Shown here: positions 8,852 to 19,398 of the stretch, piece after piece
Numbering within the stretch: the stretch's first letter is position 1
Layout: the number at the start of each line of letters is the position of its first letter
Origin: Bifidobacterium pseudolongum subsp. pseudolongum DSM 20099
GTDB lineage: Bacteria; Actinomycetota; Actinomycetes; Actinomycetales; Bifidobacteriaceae
Direction of reading: 5' to 3'
NCBI RefSeq assembly: GCF_000771225.1
Contig: NZ_JDTZ01000002.1
Location: 310,001 to 374,000 of the forward strand
DNA: 64,000 bases
Notes under the pieces: model-generated
Seen by the model: only the letters and a program-made list of their open reading frames with translations
What the model was told of the DNA's origin: nothing
The model's database searches: none
Translations under genes and position numbers: made by a program

Positions 8852-9328
8852 ATGTCACAGCGCACAACCACTCCCCCGCCTGCGCCCGCACGCGACACCA
8901 AGATGGAACGCATGCTCATGATGGTCGGGTGGATCATTTTCGCCATCGCCACCGTGCTCGTGCTGGTGGTCCGCTGCACCGACCAATACGGCTTCGCTTC
9001 CGGCGCCGCGCTGTTGTTCGTCTATCCGCTCATGCTGCTCGCCGCCACGGCGACTGGCGCATCGGGCAGCGTGCATGCCTACTGGATCGGTGTCGCCGGC
9101 GTGGTTGTGGAGTTCCTGCTCATCGGCTCGATGACAATGCTGCTCTACCCGGGTGTGGATGCAGATGGCAGCCCGTGCGCGGTGCTCCCCGGCGGCTGGC
9201 AGTTGTGCGCGACGCCCGACTACAGCGCCATCGCATTGTACGGCGGCGCCGGACTGGTTGGTGCACTCATCGGGTATGGCATCGGATCCTTGTTGCGCCG
9301 TCATCTGCGCAAGGCAGACCCCGTCTGA
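8852..9328 (+). CDS. Small four-helix integral membrane protein of unknown function
   Basis: 158 residues from an ATG preceded by AAAGGGA. After a short Pro/Ala-rich cytoplasmic start there are about four hydrophobic segments (roughly residues 22-42, 48-65, 72-98 and 122-148) and a basic C-terminal tail with RRHLRK. A loop between helices 3 and 4 contains two Cys (CAVLPGGWQLC), possibly a disulfide. I do not recognise a family. It is divergent from the ADP-ribosylglycohydrolase gene across a palindromic promoter and convergent with the nitrilase gene. Confidence 0.65.
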   Translation: MSQRTTTPPPAPARDTKMERMLMMVGWIIFAIATVLVLVVRCTDQYGFASGAALLFVYPLMLLAATATGASGSVHAYWIGVAGVVVEFLLIGSMTMLLYPGVDADGSPCAVLPGGWQLCATPDYSAIALYGGAGLVGALIGYGIGSLLRRHLRKADPV

Positions 9329-9347
9329 TTCCACCTCTTGCAACGTG

Positions 9348-9385
9348 CATGGGCGCGGACCATCCACTGACGATCCGCGCCCATG
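9348..9385. terminator. Bidirectional stem-loop between convergent genes
   Basis: A 12-bp stem CATGGGCGCGGA (9348-9359) pairs with TCCGCGCCCATG (9374-9385). It sits in the 72-bp gap between the converging membrane protein and nitrilase genes. The plus-strand flank is T/G-rich, and a clean T-run is missing. Confidence 0.55.
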
Positions 9386-9400
9386 GTTGTTGTGGGTGGT

Positions 9401-12208
9401 TTATTCGACGTGCGCCTTGCGCTTCGCGACGATCAGCGCACCGCCGCCGGCCACGCCCATGAGTGCGAGCGCCGCGACAAGCGCGATCTGCGAACCGGTC
9501 GATGAGAGCGCACCGACCGCCGGGGCGTCAGCCGCCGTCGCTGGGGCGTCCGTGGTGCCGTCGGCTGGCACCGATGGCGCCTGCGCGTCGGCAGTGGTTC
9601 CGGCGTCTGGCGTATCCGCGGGGTCGGCCGGCGCCACAGGCCGCTCCGGCTCGATGGGCTCGGCCGGTGTCTGCGTGGCCTTCGTCAGTCCAGCGAGTGC
9701 CGTGTTCAACTCGGCCGCCGCCGCTTCGACGAGCGGCTGCTGTTCGGCACTGAACGTGGTGTTGTTCAGCAGCGAGCGCGCATCGAGCAGGGCGTCTTGC
9801 ACCGGTTCGACCAATTCGGCCGTGTATTCGGCGGGTGATGCGAGCGCCGCCTGAGCCTTGGCGGCCGGCTCGTCAAGCGCACTGGTGTCGAGCGGCGAAC
9901 CCGTGGCATACATCGCGGCATAGCCGGGTACCGTGCGCTGTGCAATCGCGTCGTACATCTGCGAGTACAGGCGCGGCTGGAAGTTCGTGATGCGGAATCC
10001 GGCGCGGCTCAGGTCCATCGTGCGGGTCTCGAGGTTGTCGGGGTCGAAGCCGCCTTGGCCGAAGTACCAGTCCTTCGTGACATCCGCGGTCGCGCCGTTG
10101 CCGGTGCCGCTCGTGTCGAGCGCCGAGCCGGTCGCGTAGTCGAACGACGTACCGTTCTTGCGGCCCCATGCGTTGATGATGAGGCTTGTGGAGCGGAACG
10201 AGTCACGGCCCACACCCGAGTAGTTGTAGCCGGCCACGTCTTTGCCCGAGCTCACCGTTTTGCCGGTGGAATCCACGGAGTAGATCGGCTTGCCGTCGGA
10301 GTCAATCGGATAGCCGTCCTGGCCCCACAGGTTCGCGGTCACCGCGGCCATGCCGTCACGGTCGGTGTAGCTGCCGATGCGTGTTTCGCGGTACCACGGA
10401 TTGCCGCCCGTGGCTGTGGGGTGGATGAGCAGCTCGGCGCCGCTCGCCGCATAGTAGCGGCCGAGTTCCGGGTAGAAGTGACCGTCGCGGCAGATGTTGA
10501 CACCGGCTTTGAGCGTGCTGCCGTCCTTGCCGGTCCACTCGGGCATCTCGAACATGACCGGGGTGTTGCCCGGCACCGACCAGACCATCTCCTCCATGCC
10601 GGCGCGGTGCATCTTCTGGTACGACTCGGTGTGGCCGTCCGGGAAGCAGATCGCGGCGGAGTTGTAGACCTTCTTGACGCCGTCTTCCACAATCGGGCCG
10701 CCATCCGGCATCTCGGCAAGGCCGAACACAATGTACATGCCGTACTCCTTGGCCAGTTGCGCCATGCGCTGCACGGATTCACCGCGCGTCGTGTCGCCAT
10801 CCGCACCCTTGACCTTTTCGGCGAGCAATACCTGCATGTAATCGTCGCTCGCCGCGAGCACACGGTTCACCTCCGCGTTCACCGAATGGGCGTCGGCGTC
10901 GCCCCTCGGATCCGTGCTGTCGTAGCCGGTGAGCACCGTTTCGGGAAATACGAGCAGATCGACGCCATCGGCATGGGCTTGTTCGGCGTATTTGGCCATC
11001 ATCTCGGTGTTCGCCGCCTTGTCGGCCCACACACCGCTCACATTGGCCACGGAGACCTTCGGGCCGTCCGCGGAGCCGAACGAATAGCTGAGCGATGCGC
11101 CGGCATCCTTGCGATCGGCGAGCTCGCCATACCACTTGGCGTAATAATCAGGATGGAAATCGTTGGCCACCTGCGTGGTGGACGGCGTGCTCAGGCGCAG
11201 GTCCTTCGCGTTCGTCAGCACGCCTTCGGAGCCGACGGCGATGCTTCCATCCGCGTTGAGTCCAGCCGCATAGTCGGCGCCGGAGAACGATCCGGTGAGG
11301 ATCACACTGCCGCCGGGGAAATCGTAAGGCTGCTTGCCGTTCTCATCCGCATAGCCGTCCGGGCCCACAAGGTCGGCGCTCGCGATGACCAAGCCGTCCC
11401 GTGAGGCGATGGATTCGAGGCGGTTGCGGTAATACCATTCCCACCCCTTGCCGTCTTTGACGCCATCGCCGTCGATGTCGGTGTAGCTGCGCGACGTGGC
11501 GGTGGGGTTGACGAGCAGGCCGACGCCCTGCGCCGCATAGTACCGTTCGATCTCGGGGTTCGCATAGGTGTCGTAGCAGATGCTCAGACCCATCAGACCC
11601 CATTCGGTCTGCAGCACGACCGGCGTGGTGCCCGGTGTGGCCCACGCCCCTTCGACCGGCGCGATCTTCTGGTAGCTGCTGACTTTGCCTTCGGGCGAGA
11701 TCGCGAAGGCGGAATTGTATGCGTGATCGGCGTCGCCCGGGATGCGTTCGGAGGTGCCATACACCACCCACATGCCGTATTCCTTGGCCTTGGCGGCGAT
11801 CTCCTGCGTGATGGGGCTGGCGGTTGTCTCCGCCTGCGAGACCGCCATGCGGTATGACGGCGATTCGGGGTCGCTCGACGAGACATATCCGGTGAGCGCC
11901 ATCTCCGGGAACACGATCATCCTGACGCCGTCGGCATGCGCCTGCGCCATGATGGCGAGCATATTCGCCTTGTTCGCCTGCTTGTCGCCCCACTTCGGTG
12001 CGAAATTCACCACGCTCAGCGCGCCTGCGGGAATCGTGCCGCGCGTCACCACGTTCTGCGCCATGGCCACGAGGCTACTTGAATAGGTGTCCGCGAATGC
12101 CGGGGTGGCGCCGAGTGCGCCAAAGGAGCAAACGAGTGCGGCTGCCGACGCGATGGCCGCGATGCGCCGGCCACGCTTGGATGGGGAGGATTCACTGTGC
12201 ATGTGCAT
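9401..12208 (-). CDS. Cell-wall-anchored protein with two carbon-nitrogen hydrolase (nitrilase) domains
   Basis: 935 residues. A signal peptide ends near residue 39 (AFAD). Nitrilase domain 1 spans about 60-340 with Glu102 (VFPEMALTGY), Lys181 (YQKI) and Cys211 (SICYD). Domain 2 spans about 380-700 with Glu423 (VFPETVLTGY), Lys532 (YQKM) and Cys573 (NICRD). Both Glu-Lys-Cys triads are complete. A helical segment and a Pro/Ala/Thr-rich spacer lead to LSSTGS, a hydrophobic helix and KRKAHVE, a variant LPxTG sorting signal. It should hydrolyse amides, nitriles or N-carbamoyl groups outside the cell. Substrate unknown; tandem surface nitrilases are unusual. Confidence 0.85.
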   Translation of the reverse strand: MHMHSESSPSKRGRRIAAIASAAALVCSFGALGATPAFADTYSSSLVAMAQNVVTRGTIPAGALSVVNFAPKWGDKQANKANMLAIMAQAHADGVRMIVFPEMALTGYVSSSDPESPSYRMAVSQAETTASPITQEIAAKAKEYGMWVVYGTSERIPGDADHAYNSAFAISPEGKVSSYQKIAPVEGAWATPGTTPVVLQTEWGLMGLSICYDTYANPEIERYYAAQGVGLLVNPTATSRSYTDIDGDGVKDGKGWEWYYRNRLESIASRDGLVIASADLVGPDGYADENGKQPYDFPGGSVILTGSFSGADYAAGLNADGSIAVGSEGVLTNAKDLRLSTPSTTQVANDFHPDYYAKWYGELADRKDAGASLSYSFGSADGPKVSVANVSGVWADKAANTEMMAKYAEQAHADGVDLLVFPETVLTGYDSTDPRGDADAHSVNAEVNRVLAASDDYMQVLLAEKVKGADGDTTRGESVQRMAQLAKEYGMYIVFGLAEMPDGGPIVEDGVKKVYNSAAICFPDGHTESYQKMHRAGMEEMVWSVPGNTPVMFEMPEWTGKDGSTLKAGVNICRDGHFYPELGRYYAASGAELLIHPTATGGNPWYRETRIGSYTDRDGMAAVTANLWGQDGYPIDSDGKPIYSVDSTGKTVSSGKDVAGYNYSGVGRDSFRSTSLIINAWGRKNGTSFDYATGSALDTSGTGNGATADVTKDWYFGQGGFDPDNLETRTMDLSRAGFRITNFQPRLYSQMYDAIAQRTVPGYAAMYATGSPLDTSALDEPAAKAQAALASPAEYTAELVEPVQDALLDARSLLNNTTFSAEQQPLVEAAAAELNTALAGLTKATQTPAEPIEPERPVAPADPADTPDAGTTADAQAPSVPADGTTDAPATAADAPAVGALSSTGSQIALVAALALMGVAGGGALIVAKRKAHVE

Positions 12209-12445
12209 ACGGAAAACTTCTTTCTACTCCGTGTCCACGTGGTCAAGGCCGGTGGGCACCGACCGTTGAGTGGAACCGCAGTTCACGCTAAGAAAGAAGC
12301 GTTTCGTCGCATGCAACGAATGGTCACCGACAGCTTAATGGCCGGTTACCGTAATATTTCCAAAGCAACATCTATCTCACAGCAAAGTTTTCTACGCGAA
12401 ACACGCCAGACGTGTCGTCGAAAGACGACACCCTGTTCCACCCCC
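12209..12445. other. Intergenic gap between nitrilase gene and jetD
   Basis: AT-richer than its surroundings. It should contain the nitrilase promoter on the minus strand and the end of the Wadjet transcript. A hairpin at 12412-12431 (GTGTCGTC, loop GAAA, GACGACAC) lies just after jetD but has no T-run, so it is a weak terminator candidate. No convincing ORF was seen. Confidence 0.5.
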
Positions 12446-13573
12446 TCAAAGGCGGGCAAGGGCCTGCGCGATAGGGATGCGTTCCTGCTCCACGCGGGGG
12501 TATGGCAGTGCGCCTGTGCACAGCGCCCGGTAGAACGCATATTCCTCATCCGTCAGGCACAAGCCTTCTTTGGAATCACGCGGCGGAATCAGCGAACCAT
12601 GCGCATCCAATGTGGTGCCGAATGGCTCATAGGCGTCGTAGGTCTCACGGTCCATGCACAGACTTGCGCATGCCACGCCGGTCGCACGCAGCCGGGCGAG
12701 AATCTCCAACCCATCGGCGTCCATATCTCCCCAATACACCATGCGCACGCCGTCACCCGCACACCATGGCAGCAATGTGCGCAGGCGTGTCACCGTAAAA
12801 CCGGAACCAAACACCCCCATCGTGCACGGCATGGCCGGTATGGCTTGGTAGGTGTCTTTGTTTTCCACAACCAGCACGGTATCGATTGGTGTTTCGGGCG
12901 CGGACACCGGTGCAGTGGCAAGGCGTTCGGGCCACGCCGCGCATGCTTCGTCGAGGTAACGGTAGCGCAGTTCGCCTGGGCGTTCACGCAGCGGCAGTTC
13001 GCTCCAGCCGAGCAGTGTGCAGATCGCACGTCGGCGCCTCGACCGCGATGCTTTGAGCCATTTCGCGGAAAATCCCGGCAACGGCACCTCGCGGGCGGTC
13101 ATACCCGCGATTAGATCGCGGTGCGTGGCGAACCACTGCGCGGCGCGCACGAACAGCTCGAAATCCACATCGGATTCGCCGCTCAGCATCTTCACGACCG
13201 CCATCGCCTGCGTCCCGTCCACGCCGAACCGTGCGCACACCATGCGCATCCGCGCAACCACCAGTTCACGCCGTGCGCGCACCTCACGCCCGGCGGCATG
13301 CAACGCCGTGGCCTCATCCGGCACGACCACGCGGGCGACGAGGTCGACGGGCGTGCCCACGCGCCGCGTCACGGTCTCGATCCGGCAGCCGTGGCGTTCG
13401 GCCCATGCGCGCATGGCGTTGTCCGCGTCGAATGTGGTGATGGGATCGGCTTCGAGCGCCCGCTGAGACCCCAAGCGCACGGGGAACGCATGGGGACAGT
13501 TCTCCTGCGTGCAGTACAGCCGCCTCTCCACGCGGCGCGTGATGGCGCCCGCGATGTCAGCTGGCGTCGTCAT
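12446..13573 (-). CDS. jetD: Wadjet nuclease subunit JetD (DUF3322/DUF2220, MksG-like)
   Basis: 375 residues. The N-terminal half is DUF3322-like, a DNA-contacting arm in the family. The C-terminal half is a DUF2220 TOPRIM nuclease with Glu237 in VLVVENKD and Asp283/Asp285 in YWGDMDADG. In characterised Wadjet systems JetD cuts closed circular DNA once the SMC motor has extruded it. The start overlaps the end of jetC by 17 bp, so it is the last gene of the operon. All acidic catalytic residues are visible, suggesting an active nuclease. Confidence 0.92.
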   Translation of the reverse strand: MTTPADIAGAITRRVERRLYCTQENCPHAFPVRLGSQRALEADPITTFDADNAMRAWAERHGCRIETVTRRVGTPVDLVARVVVPDEATALHAAGREVRARRELVVARMRMVCARFGVDGTQAMAVVKMLSGESDVDFELFVRAAQWFATHRDLIAGMTAREVPLPGFSAKWLKASRSRRRRAICTLLGWSELPLRERPGELRYRYLDEACAAWPERLATAPVSAPETPIDTVLVVENKDTYQAIPAMPCTMGVFGSGFTVTRLRTLLPWCAGDGVRMVYWGDMDADGLEILARLRATGVACASLCMDRETYDAYEPFGTTLDAHGSLIPPRDSKEGLCLTDEEYAFYRALCTGALPYPRVEQERIPIAQALARL

Positions 13574-16500
13574 CGCCGGCCCCCAGCACCGCTGCGCGCA
13601 ATTCGGTCAGCCCGTTTTCGGGGTCTTTGCGCGCCACCACGACTTTGGACGCCGAGGCCATGATCTCACCGGTCTTTGCCTCCGGCGCCGAGACGATCAC
13701 CTGGAAACCCAATCCGGGCAGCACGCTCAGCGCACGGCGCGTGTACTGGCCGTCGGCCTTGATGAGCGCCTCGTCCAGGAACACGGTGGCATACGAGGGT
13801 TCGGTCGCATTGTCGTTCGCCAGCAGATACATCAGTGCGGCGCCGTACGCGAACGATGTGAGTTCCTGCAGGTAGCCGCCCGACCCGCCGCCGGTCGAGT
13901 TGATGCGTTCCACAGTGCCATCGGGGTCGGTGACCTCACCGAAGAACCGGGAGCGGCGGCGCGGATCGAGGTTCGCGTTGCCCCGCTTGTTGGCTGCGAA
14001 CTCGTCGAAGCTCGCCTTGACGAGCTCCACAAATGGAGCGCATGCCGCGAACAGCTGCTTGCACTGTTCGATGTCTTTGCGCCCCTGCTGCTGGTAGGCA
14101 TTGAGGTCCGCAAGCCGCGCGCGCAACGCGGCGAGGAACTGTGGGTCCGACTTGCTCACCTGCGGCTCGATCGAGAGCCGGCCGCACCGCGCACCAAACG
14201 GATAGCGTTCGAGCAGACGGTTGATCTTGCCGATCTGCTCGAGGATCTTCGACCGGTCGGCGTCCAACGCCGTGTTGAGCTGCATGAGGTCCTGGTGGAT
14301 CTTCTCGAGGCTGTGGAAATACTCCTCGTCCGCGGACGCGCGGATTGTGCTCGCGTTGAGTTCGCGCAGATCGTGCTCGAACACCTGGAAGTTCTCCACG
14401 TCCGCGCTCACGCGGTCGTCGTTCGCCATGAACTGTTCGATGTACGCGGCCATGGCCGTCTCGCACTCGCTTTTGCGCGCCTCGCACACACCGCGCAGTT
14501 CCTCGAGCCGTGCGCGCACTGCTTTCTCGGCGTGCTTGCCGAGCGCGTGCAGTGTCGCGTTCACCGCTGTGCCGGCGGCTGCGCCGTGCCCGGGCGCACG
14601 CGAGCCGGCATCGAGCCCGAGCATGCGCGCCGCCCGCTCCTCGCCAGTGGTCCCCGTACCGAAATACCCATCGAAGGCCTGCTCTAGCAGCGCTGTGCAT
14701 GCCTCATTGAGCGCCGGCGGCCGCTCGTCGCCGTGCGCCTCGAGCCACGCGCGCGCCGCCCTGCTCGCATGTTTCGCCCCCGCGAGCTCGTCCTCGGCGC
14801 GCGCGAGGCGTTTGCGCGCGCCGGCGAGCGCGTCTTTGCACTCCCGCTCACGCTTGTCGAGTTCGGCGAGTGCCGGGTCGGCGAGGATGCGTTCGATCTC
14901 CCCATGCAGCATCGCGATGTTCGTGTCGGCGGTCTGCACGTCGATGTCGTTCCAATCCACCGCCAACACCGCTTGCGCAAGGTCGCGCTGCGCCTCGAGC
15001 TCGGCTTTGCGCGCGCTGATGCGCTCGATCTCCCCGTTGGCGCGGTCCATCGTCCGTTCAAGCCGCTCAAGCTCATCGGCAAGTTCACGCAGGTACGCTT
15101 CGGTCACAAAACCGATGACCTGGCTGATGTTCTTGGTGCCATGGCTGCCGTGCGCGCCGTCTTTGATCTGGCCGTCCTCCTGCACCTGGCGTGTGCGCAC
15201 GTCGCTGTCGTCGATATGCGTCACGCACCGTGCGTCCGACCGCGCATCCGCCACGCGCGCCCGCACCCAACCAGCGAACGGCGATTCCTCGTTGAACGTG
15301 AGTTTGCCAGACATCCAGCCTTCGCGCGGCTCGCCGTGGTAGTCCTGCTGCACATCCACGAACTGCCAGTTGCGGCGCGCCATCGATGCATGCGGAATTC
15401 GGCTGATCGCGCGTGCAAAACCGCGCTCATACTGCTTGTCCACGAGGATGACGGGCGCGAGCGACGCGTAGACGACGTTCATCGCCGTGCGCCACTGCTC
15501 CTCACCGCCCTGCACATCCATGAGCTCGGCCACATACGGCAGTTGCTCCGGTTCGAGACCGGCCGCGCGCGCCATCATCGTGCGCGCCTCCGCCATCTCC
15601 TTGGTGATGCGCGTGCGCGAGCGGCGTTTGCGCTCGATGTCCGCCTGCAGTTCCTCAACCTCTCGACGCATCGCGCTGTACCGCTCCTGCAATGGGTAAC
15701 CAAGCGCGTCGAGCTCCTCGCGCCGTTCATCGTATGCGTCCCTGACTCCGACGGCCTCCTCGGCGAGCGCCTGCCATGCGTTCGCCGTCCTAGGCACCGT
15801 GCGCCCGGCCTTTGTGAACTGTGGCACGAGGCGTTCGATGCGCGCGGACATGCGCTCGCGTTCGCGCTCGGCGTCGCGCAGCTGTTCCTGCAACCGCTGC
15901 AGGCGGTCGCCGCCATGGCCGTTCTTCTGCTCGCGGATCGTCTCGAGTTCGGCGTCGAGCCGGTCTGTCTCGCGTTGCGCGGATGCGACCTTGGTCTGGT
16001 TTTCGGCCACCCCCTGTTCGTATGTGGGGGCGACGCGCGCGATGCATTCGTGCACGCGTGCGCCAAGCCACGCCTTACGCGCCTCGGCGCTGCCCGCGCG
16101 CTCGGGATCCACGGCGCGTAAGGTCTCCATGCGCTTGCGCTCATCCATGTAGCGGATGTGCTTGTCCGCCATGCGTTCGAGCAGGTCCACGCGGCGCAGA
16201 TTGTGTTCGATCGCGGTGAAGTTCTCACTGAACTGCGTGTAATCGCCGATGAGCGCGCGGCCGCGATGGAGCGCGGATGGTTCGTCGAGCACGCCTTTGC
16301 GGAAGATGTCGTCGAGCTGGCTCGGCGCGTCGGACGCCTGCATGCGGTGCAGCAGGCGGCACGCGGATTCGGTGAGCCCGAACCGGTTCCACACGTCTTC
16401 GTGGAACAGGTTCGCCTGCCGGTAGACGGTTGCGGTGCGGTAGACGCGTTTGAACAGCGGCACCGAGAACACGTCGTCGCGGTAGTCGTCCATGAGCCGC

Positions 16501-17018
16501 GGGTCGATCGGGTCGCGACTCACGAGGAAGAACTTGTCGACGTCCTCGCTTCTGCCGCCGGCGGGCAGCGTCATGAACTTCGCGATCGACAGCGTGCCGC
16601 CGCCGGTCGTGTCTTCATACCGGTCCACGATGGCGCCCCACACCGCATACGGCTCGCCATCGTCGGTCATGCCGCGCAGGAACACCGGTTCGTCATGGCC
16701 GTTGTCGTTGCGGATGCCGCGCTGGCCGCGCAGGTACGAGTAATCGCTGCGGTCGGAACGGCCGGCGTTCGACGCTTTGTTGAAGGCGGCGCCCGTGGGG
16801 TACAGCAGCGAGACCTGCGCGTCGACGAGCGTGGATTTGCCGGATTCGCTTTGCCCGGTGAGCAGTGTGACCGTGCCGTCGAACATCGTGGAGGGGTTGA
16901 AGGTGTGGTAGCCGCCGTACGACCCCCAGTTGACGAGCTGGCGTTCCTGCAGCACCCAGTGCGGCGGGTTGAGTTCAATCTGCCCGTAGAGGTCTTCGGA
17001 CATGCGCGCGTTCACCAT
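13557..17018 (-). CDS. jetC: Wadjet SMC-like ATPase JetC (MksB-like)
   Basis: 1153 residues, normal for the family. Walker [10 protein letters not shown] is at residues 55-63. Long coiled coils (about 290-480 and 640-880) flank a hinge-like centre (about 490-640). The C-terminal head holds the signature [11 protein letters not shown] and Walker [13 protein letters not shown]. It is the DNA loop-extruding motor of the Wadjet complex, working with kleisin JetA and KITE protein JetB. The start ATG has AGGAGGAG just upstream and overlaps the jetB stop by 7 bp (ATGGTGA). The chain appears intact with no frameshift. Confidence 0.95.
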   Translation of the reverse strand: MVNARMSEDLYGQIELNPPHWVLQERQLVNWGSYGGYHTFNPSTMFDGTVTLLTGQSESGKSTLVDAQVSLLYPTGAAFNKASNAGRSDRSDYSYLRGQRGIRNDNGHDEPVFLRGMTDDGEPYAVWGAIVDRYEDTTGGGTLSIAKFMTLPAGGRSEDVDKFFLVSRDPIDPRLMDDYRDDVFSVPLFKRVYRTATVYRQANLFHEDVWNRFGLTESACRLLHRMQASDAPSQLDDIFRKGVLDEPSALHRGRALIGDYTQFSENFTAIEHNLRRVDLLERMADKHIRYMDERKRMETLRAVDPERAGSAEARKAWLGARVHECIARVAPTYEQGVAENQTKVASAQRETDRLDAELETIREQKNGHGGDRLQRLQEQLRDAERERERMSARIERLVPQFTKAGRTVPRTANAWQALAEEAVGVRDAYDERREELDALGYPLQERYSAMRREVEELQADIERKRRSRTRITKEMAEARTMMARAAGLEPEQLPYVAELMDVQGGEEQWRTAMNVVYASLAPVILVDKQYERGFARAISRIPHASMARRNWQFVDVQQDYHGEPREGWMSGKLTFNEESPFAGWVRARVADARSDARCVTHIDDSDVRTRQVQEDGQIKDGAHGSHGTKNISQVIGFVTEAYLRELADELERLERTMDRANGEIERISARKAELEAQRDLAQAVLAVDWNDIDVQTADTNIAMLHGEIERILADPALAELDKRERECKDALAGARKRLARAEDELAGAKHASRAARAWLEAHGDERPPALNEACTALLEQAFDGYFGTGTTGEERAARMLGLDAGSRAPGHGAAAGTAVNATLHALGKHAEKAVRARLEELRGVCEARKSECETAMAAYIEQFMANDDRVSADVENFQVFEHDLRELNASTIRASADEEYFHSLEKIHQDLMQLNTALDADRSKILEQIGKINRLLERYPFGARCGRLSIEPQVSKSDPQFLAALRARLADLNAYQQQGRKDIEQCKQLFAACAPFVELVKASFDEFAANKRGNANLDPRRRSRFFGEVTDPDGTVERINSTGGGSGGYLQELTSFAYGAALMYLLANDNATEPSYATVFLDEALIKADGQYTRRALSVLPGLGFQVIVSAPEAKTGEIMASASKVVVARKDPENGLTELRAAVLGAGDDDAS

Positions 17019-17785
17019 AGCTCCTCCTGCTTTGCGGCTTGGGCATCGTTCTCGGGGGTGGTGCCGGGTTCGTCCTGGTCCGCCGGCGTGGGCTGGAGGT
17101 CGTCATTCGTGGCCATCCAGCTGCCGATGCGCTGTGTGTTGAGCACGACCGGCACCAGGATGGTGATGCGGTAGATGCCCTCCTCGCCTTCTACATCCAC
17201 AAGGAACTGGTTGGTGCGCATCGCGTTGATGAGCGGCTCCACCTGCCGGTTCACCGACTCCTCGCTGTTCCGGCCGGCGAGTGGCCCGGCTCCGGTCGAC
17301 ATGAGTTGCACGATCTCCTCTTTCGAGACGACCCATTGGCTCGCGTCCATCCCCACGTTCTCGTATTCGAGCACTTTGCGGCGCAATGCGGTGAGCAGCA
17401 CGGCTTCGCGCGCGCTCAGCGACGCGCGGTTCTTCAGCGAACGGATGCGCACCTGGCTGGGGGCGGCTGGCTCGGCGTACATCACCTCATAGAATGTGTC
17501 GATGACCGGCACGAGCATGTCGTTGTTCAGCGAACGCTTCACATGGCCGATATGGTCCATCGCCTGCCGGAACATCTCACCGGTTATCGCGCGGTTGCGC
17601 TTGAGCGCGATGGCCGCCTCGCGCGCGGGTTCGGGCATGTCGCCGTCATCGCCGTCGAACAGCGCGAACGGATTCGAGACATCCGCCACGCCCATTTCGT
17701 CGACGGACTGTTCGGCCACATGGCCCTCCTGGGCGGTGACCGATGCGGAGACGATACCCTGGTCGTCATTCGTCGGTTGTGTCAT
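17012..17785 (-). CDS. jetB: Wadjet KITE subunit JetB (DUF4194, MksE-like)
   Basis: 257 residues from the ATG at 17785, preceded by AAAGGA at six bases; a longer reading frame upstream lacks a site. Residues ~60-230 form the DUF4194 winged-helix region (for example [19 protein letters not shown]), with acidic disordered tails at both ends. In known systems it bridges the kleisin and the SMC heads. The start overlaps the jetA stop by 20 bp and the stop overlaps the jetC start, so the stoichiometry is probably set by translational coupling. Confidence 0.92.
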   Translation of the reverse strand: MTQPTNDDQGIVSASVTAQEGHVAEQSVDEMGVADVSNPFALFDGDDGDMPEPAREAAIALKRNRAITGEMFRQAMDHIGHVKRSLNNDMLVPVIDTFYEVMYAEPAAPSQVRIRSLKNRASLSAREAVLLTALRRKVLEYENVGMDASQWVVSKEEIVQLMSTGAGPLAGRNSEESVNRQVEPLINAMRTNQFLVDVEGEEGIYRITILVPVVLNTQRIGSWMATNDDLQPTPADQDEPGTTPENDAQAAKQEELW

Positions 17786-19328
17786 GCCGTGTCCTTTCCC
17801 GATGTGGTGCCGCGCCTTGCCCAGTGCGCGTTGACTCCTGCAGGAACTCGTCAAGCTCGTCTGGACTCACCAGCACATCACGCGTGACCCATGCTCGCTC
17901 GGCCCCGTCGGGCGCCACGCAATGCCAAGTACTTTCGCCTGATTCCGTTCCACCGAGATAGCTCAGGAACCCCACGATCTCGCTTTCCCTGCGCTCAGCC
18001 TTGGGCAGGTGGTTGAAACTGGCCGCCATGTCTACCGCGCCTTCACGCATGACCGGATGCTCCGCGATGAGGGCGACCATGTGGGCGATGCGGGGTCCGC
18101 CCACGGCGACGATGCCATGCAGGTCAAGCGCGGAGGCATCGGCGTCCGTATGCATCCGCAACGCGGGGGCCTTGGTTTTCACGGGTGTTTCACGGGCACG
18201 CGTGGCGAGCGTCGGCATCGTGGCGGTGGACAGCCCGATGCCATACCGCGTATGGTCCTTGGCCGTGGCACGCCCGGACAGTGTGGTGAACAGCGCGGCA
18301 AGCTGGCGTGACATGGTACGGAACTGCATGTCGGTGTGCTGGCGCACAAGCAGTTTGACGCTTTCATCGGTCAAACGGATCTGGTCACGCACCGCGTCGA
18401 TGCCACTGTAGATATCGTCGAGTTCGCGCCCCACGACGGCCATGAGGTCGTCCGCCTTGTCATGCAGCCATGCGCTGCCGGCGATGTCGGCGAGCGCCCC
18501 GTCGAGCTGCGCACGCCTGTCGGTGGCGAACATGACCTGGAACGCGTCGTTGAACCGCCGCCCTTCGTCGCTCTGGTGGTAGGTGCGTTCGTATTCCTCG
18601 TGGTAGTAGGCGAGCATGTCGTCGCTGCCCATCGACCCGTTGTCCATCTGCCGGCGCAACGCGTCGCCGTTGTCGCGTTCGGCGATTACAAGTTCGCGCA
18701 GATCCACCGGTACGCCGCGCAAGGTGTTGTAGACGACGTTGATGATGTCGGAGACCTGTTCGGGGGTCGGGCGCTCCTGCACGCCATCGCGCTTCAATTG
18801 GGCGATCTGCGTGCGGCGCTCCTCGATTTCCCGCTCAAGCAGTTCGATGCGCTCATGCACGTTGACGGTGAGCTCCTTGCGCGCGTTCTCAATCTCCATG
18901 ATGATTGAGTTGACCTGTGCACCGGAGAGCGACACGGTGCGCTGCTGCAACGCGGCGAGCGCCTCGATCGCGCGGTGCGCGCGCTGCGTCAGACGGCACA
19001 TCCAGCGGTGTTGGCGCCGGTCGAGCGAATCGGCGATCCACGCATAGTCGCCTTCGTTTTCCGCTTTGAGCTCCTTGAGGATCCGCCGTGCGGCCTCGAG
19101 GTCCGTCTCGCCCTCGCGCACCCGGTAGGAGCCGTCTGCCACGAGTTCGCCCACACAGCGGGTCATCGCGGCAAGCAGGCGATCCTGTGGCACTTCCGCA
19201 GTGAGCGGATCGAAACACGCGCGCAGGATGGCGATGTAGATGTCGGAGTATTTGTGCAGCAGCATGCGCAACACACCGGTCTCGTAGACGGGCTGCAGCT
19301 CGGCGAGCTCCGTGCGCACATCTGCCAT
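17766..19328 (-). CDS. jetA: Wadjet kleisin subunit JetA (DUF3375, MksF-like)
   Basis: 520 residues. The start is the ATG at 19328, preceded by GGGAAAGGA at seven bases. The helical DUF3375 sequence includes a coiled coil near residues 155-195 and a C-terminal region ending in [13 protein letters not shown]. It is the first gene of the four-gene operon. A -10-like TAGAAT (19379-19384 on the minus strand) in the 70-bp gap upstream could be the operon promoter. The family acts as the kleisin bridging two JetC heads in the plasmid-restricting complex. Confidence 0.92.
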   Translation of the reverse strand: MADVRTELAELQPVYETGVLRMLLHKYSDIYIAILRACFDPLTAEVPQDRLLAAMTRCVGELVADGSYRVREGETDLEAARRILKELKAENEGDYAWIADSLDRRQHRWMCRLTQRAHRAIEALAALQQRTVSLSGAQVNSIIMEIENARKELTVNVHERIELLEREIEERRTQIAQLKRDGVQERPTPEQVSDIINVVYNTLRGVPVDLRELVIAERDNGDALRRQMDNGSMGSDDMLAYYHEEYERTYHQSDEGRRFNDAFQVMFATDRRAQLDGALADIAGSAWLHDKADDLMAVVGRELDDIYSGIDAVRDQIRLTDESVKLLVRQHTDMQFRTMSRQLAALFTTLSGRATAKDHTRYGIGLSTATMPTLATRARETPVKTKAPALRMHTDADASALDLHGIVAVGGPRIAHMVALIAEHPVMREGAVDMAASFNHLPKAERRESEIVGFLSYLGGTESGESTWHCVAPDGAERAWVTRDVLVSPDELDEFLQESTRTGQGAAPHRERTRHDTTDE

Positions 19329-19398
19329 GCGAATCCTTTCCCGCGCAACGCCCCGCATAGGCACGGAGCCACCGCTTATTCTACCAAACCGGCGTTTA

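Noticed and set aside
17766-17785. Possible frameshift or fusion at the jetA-jetB overlap
   Set aside because: Both proteins have normal family ends and jetB has its own Shine-Dalgarno, so this is ordinary translational coupling.
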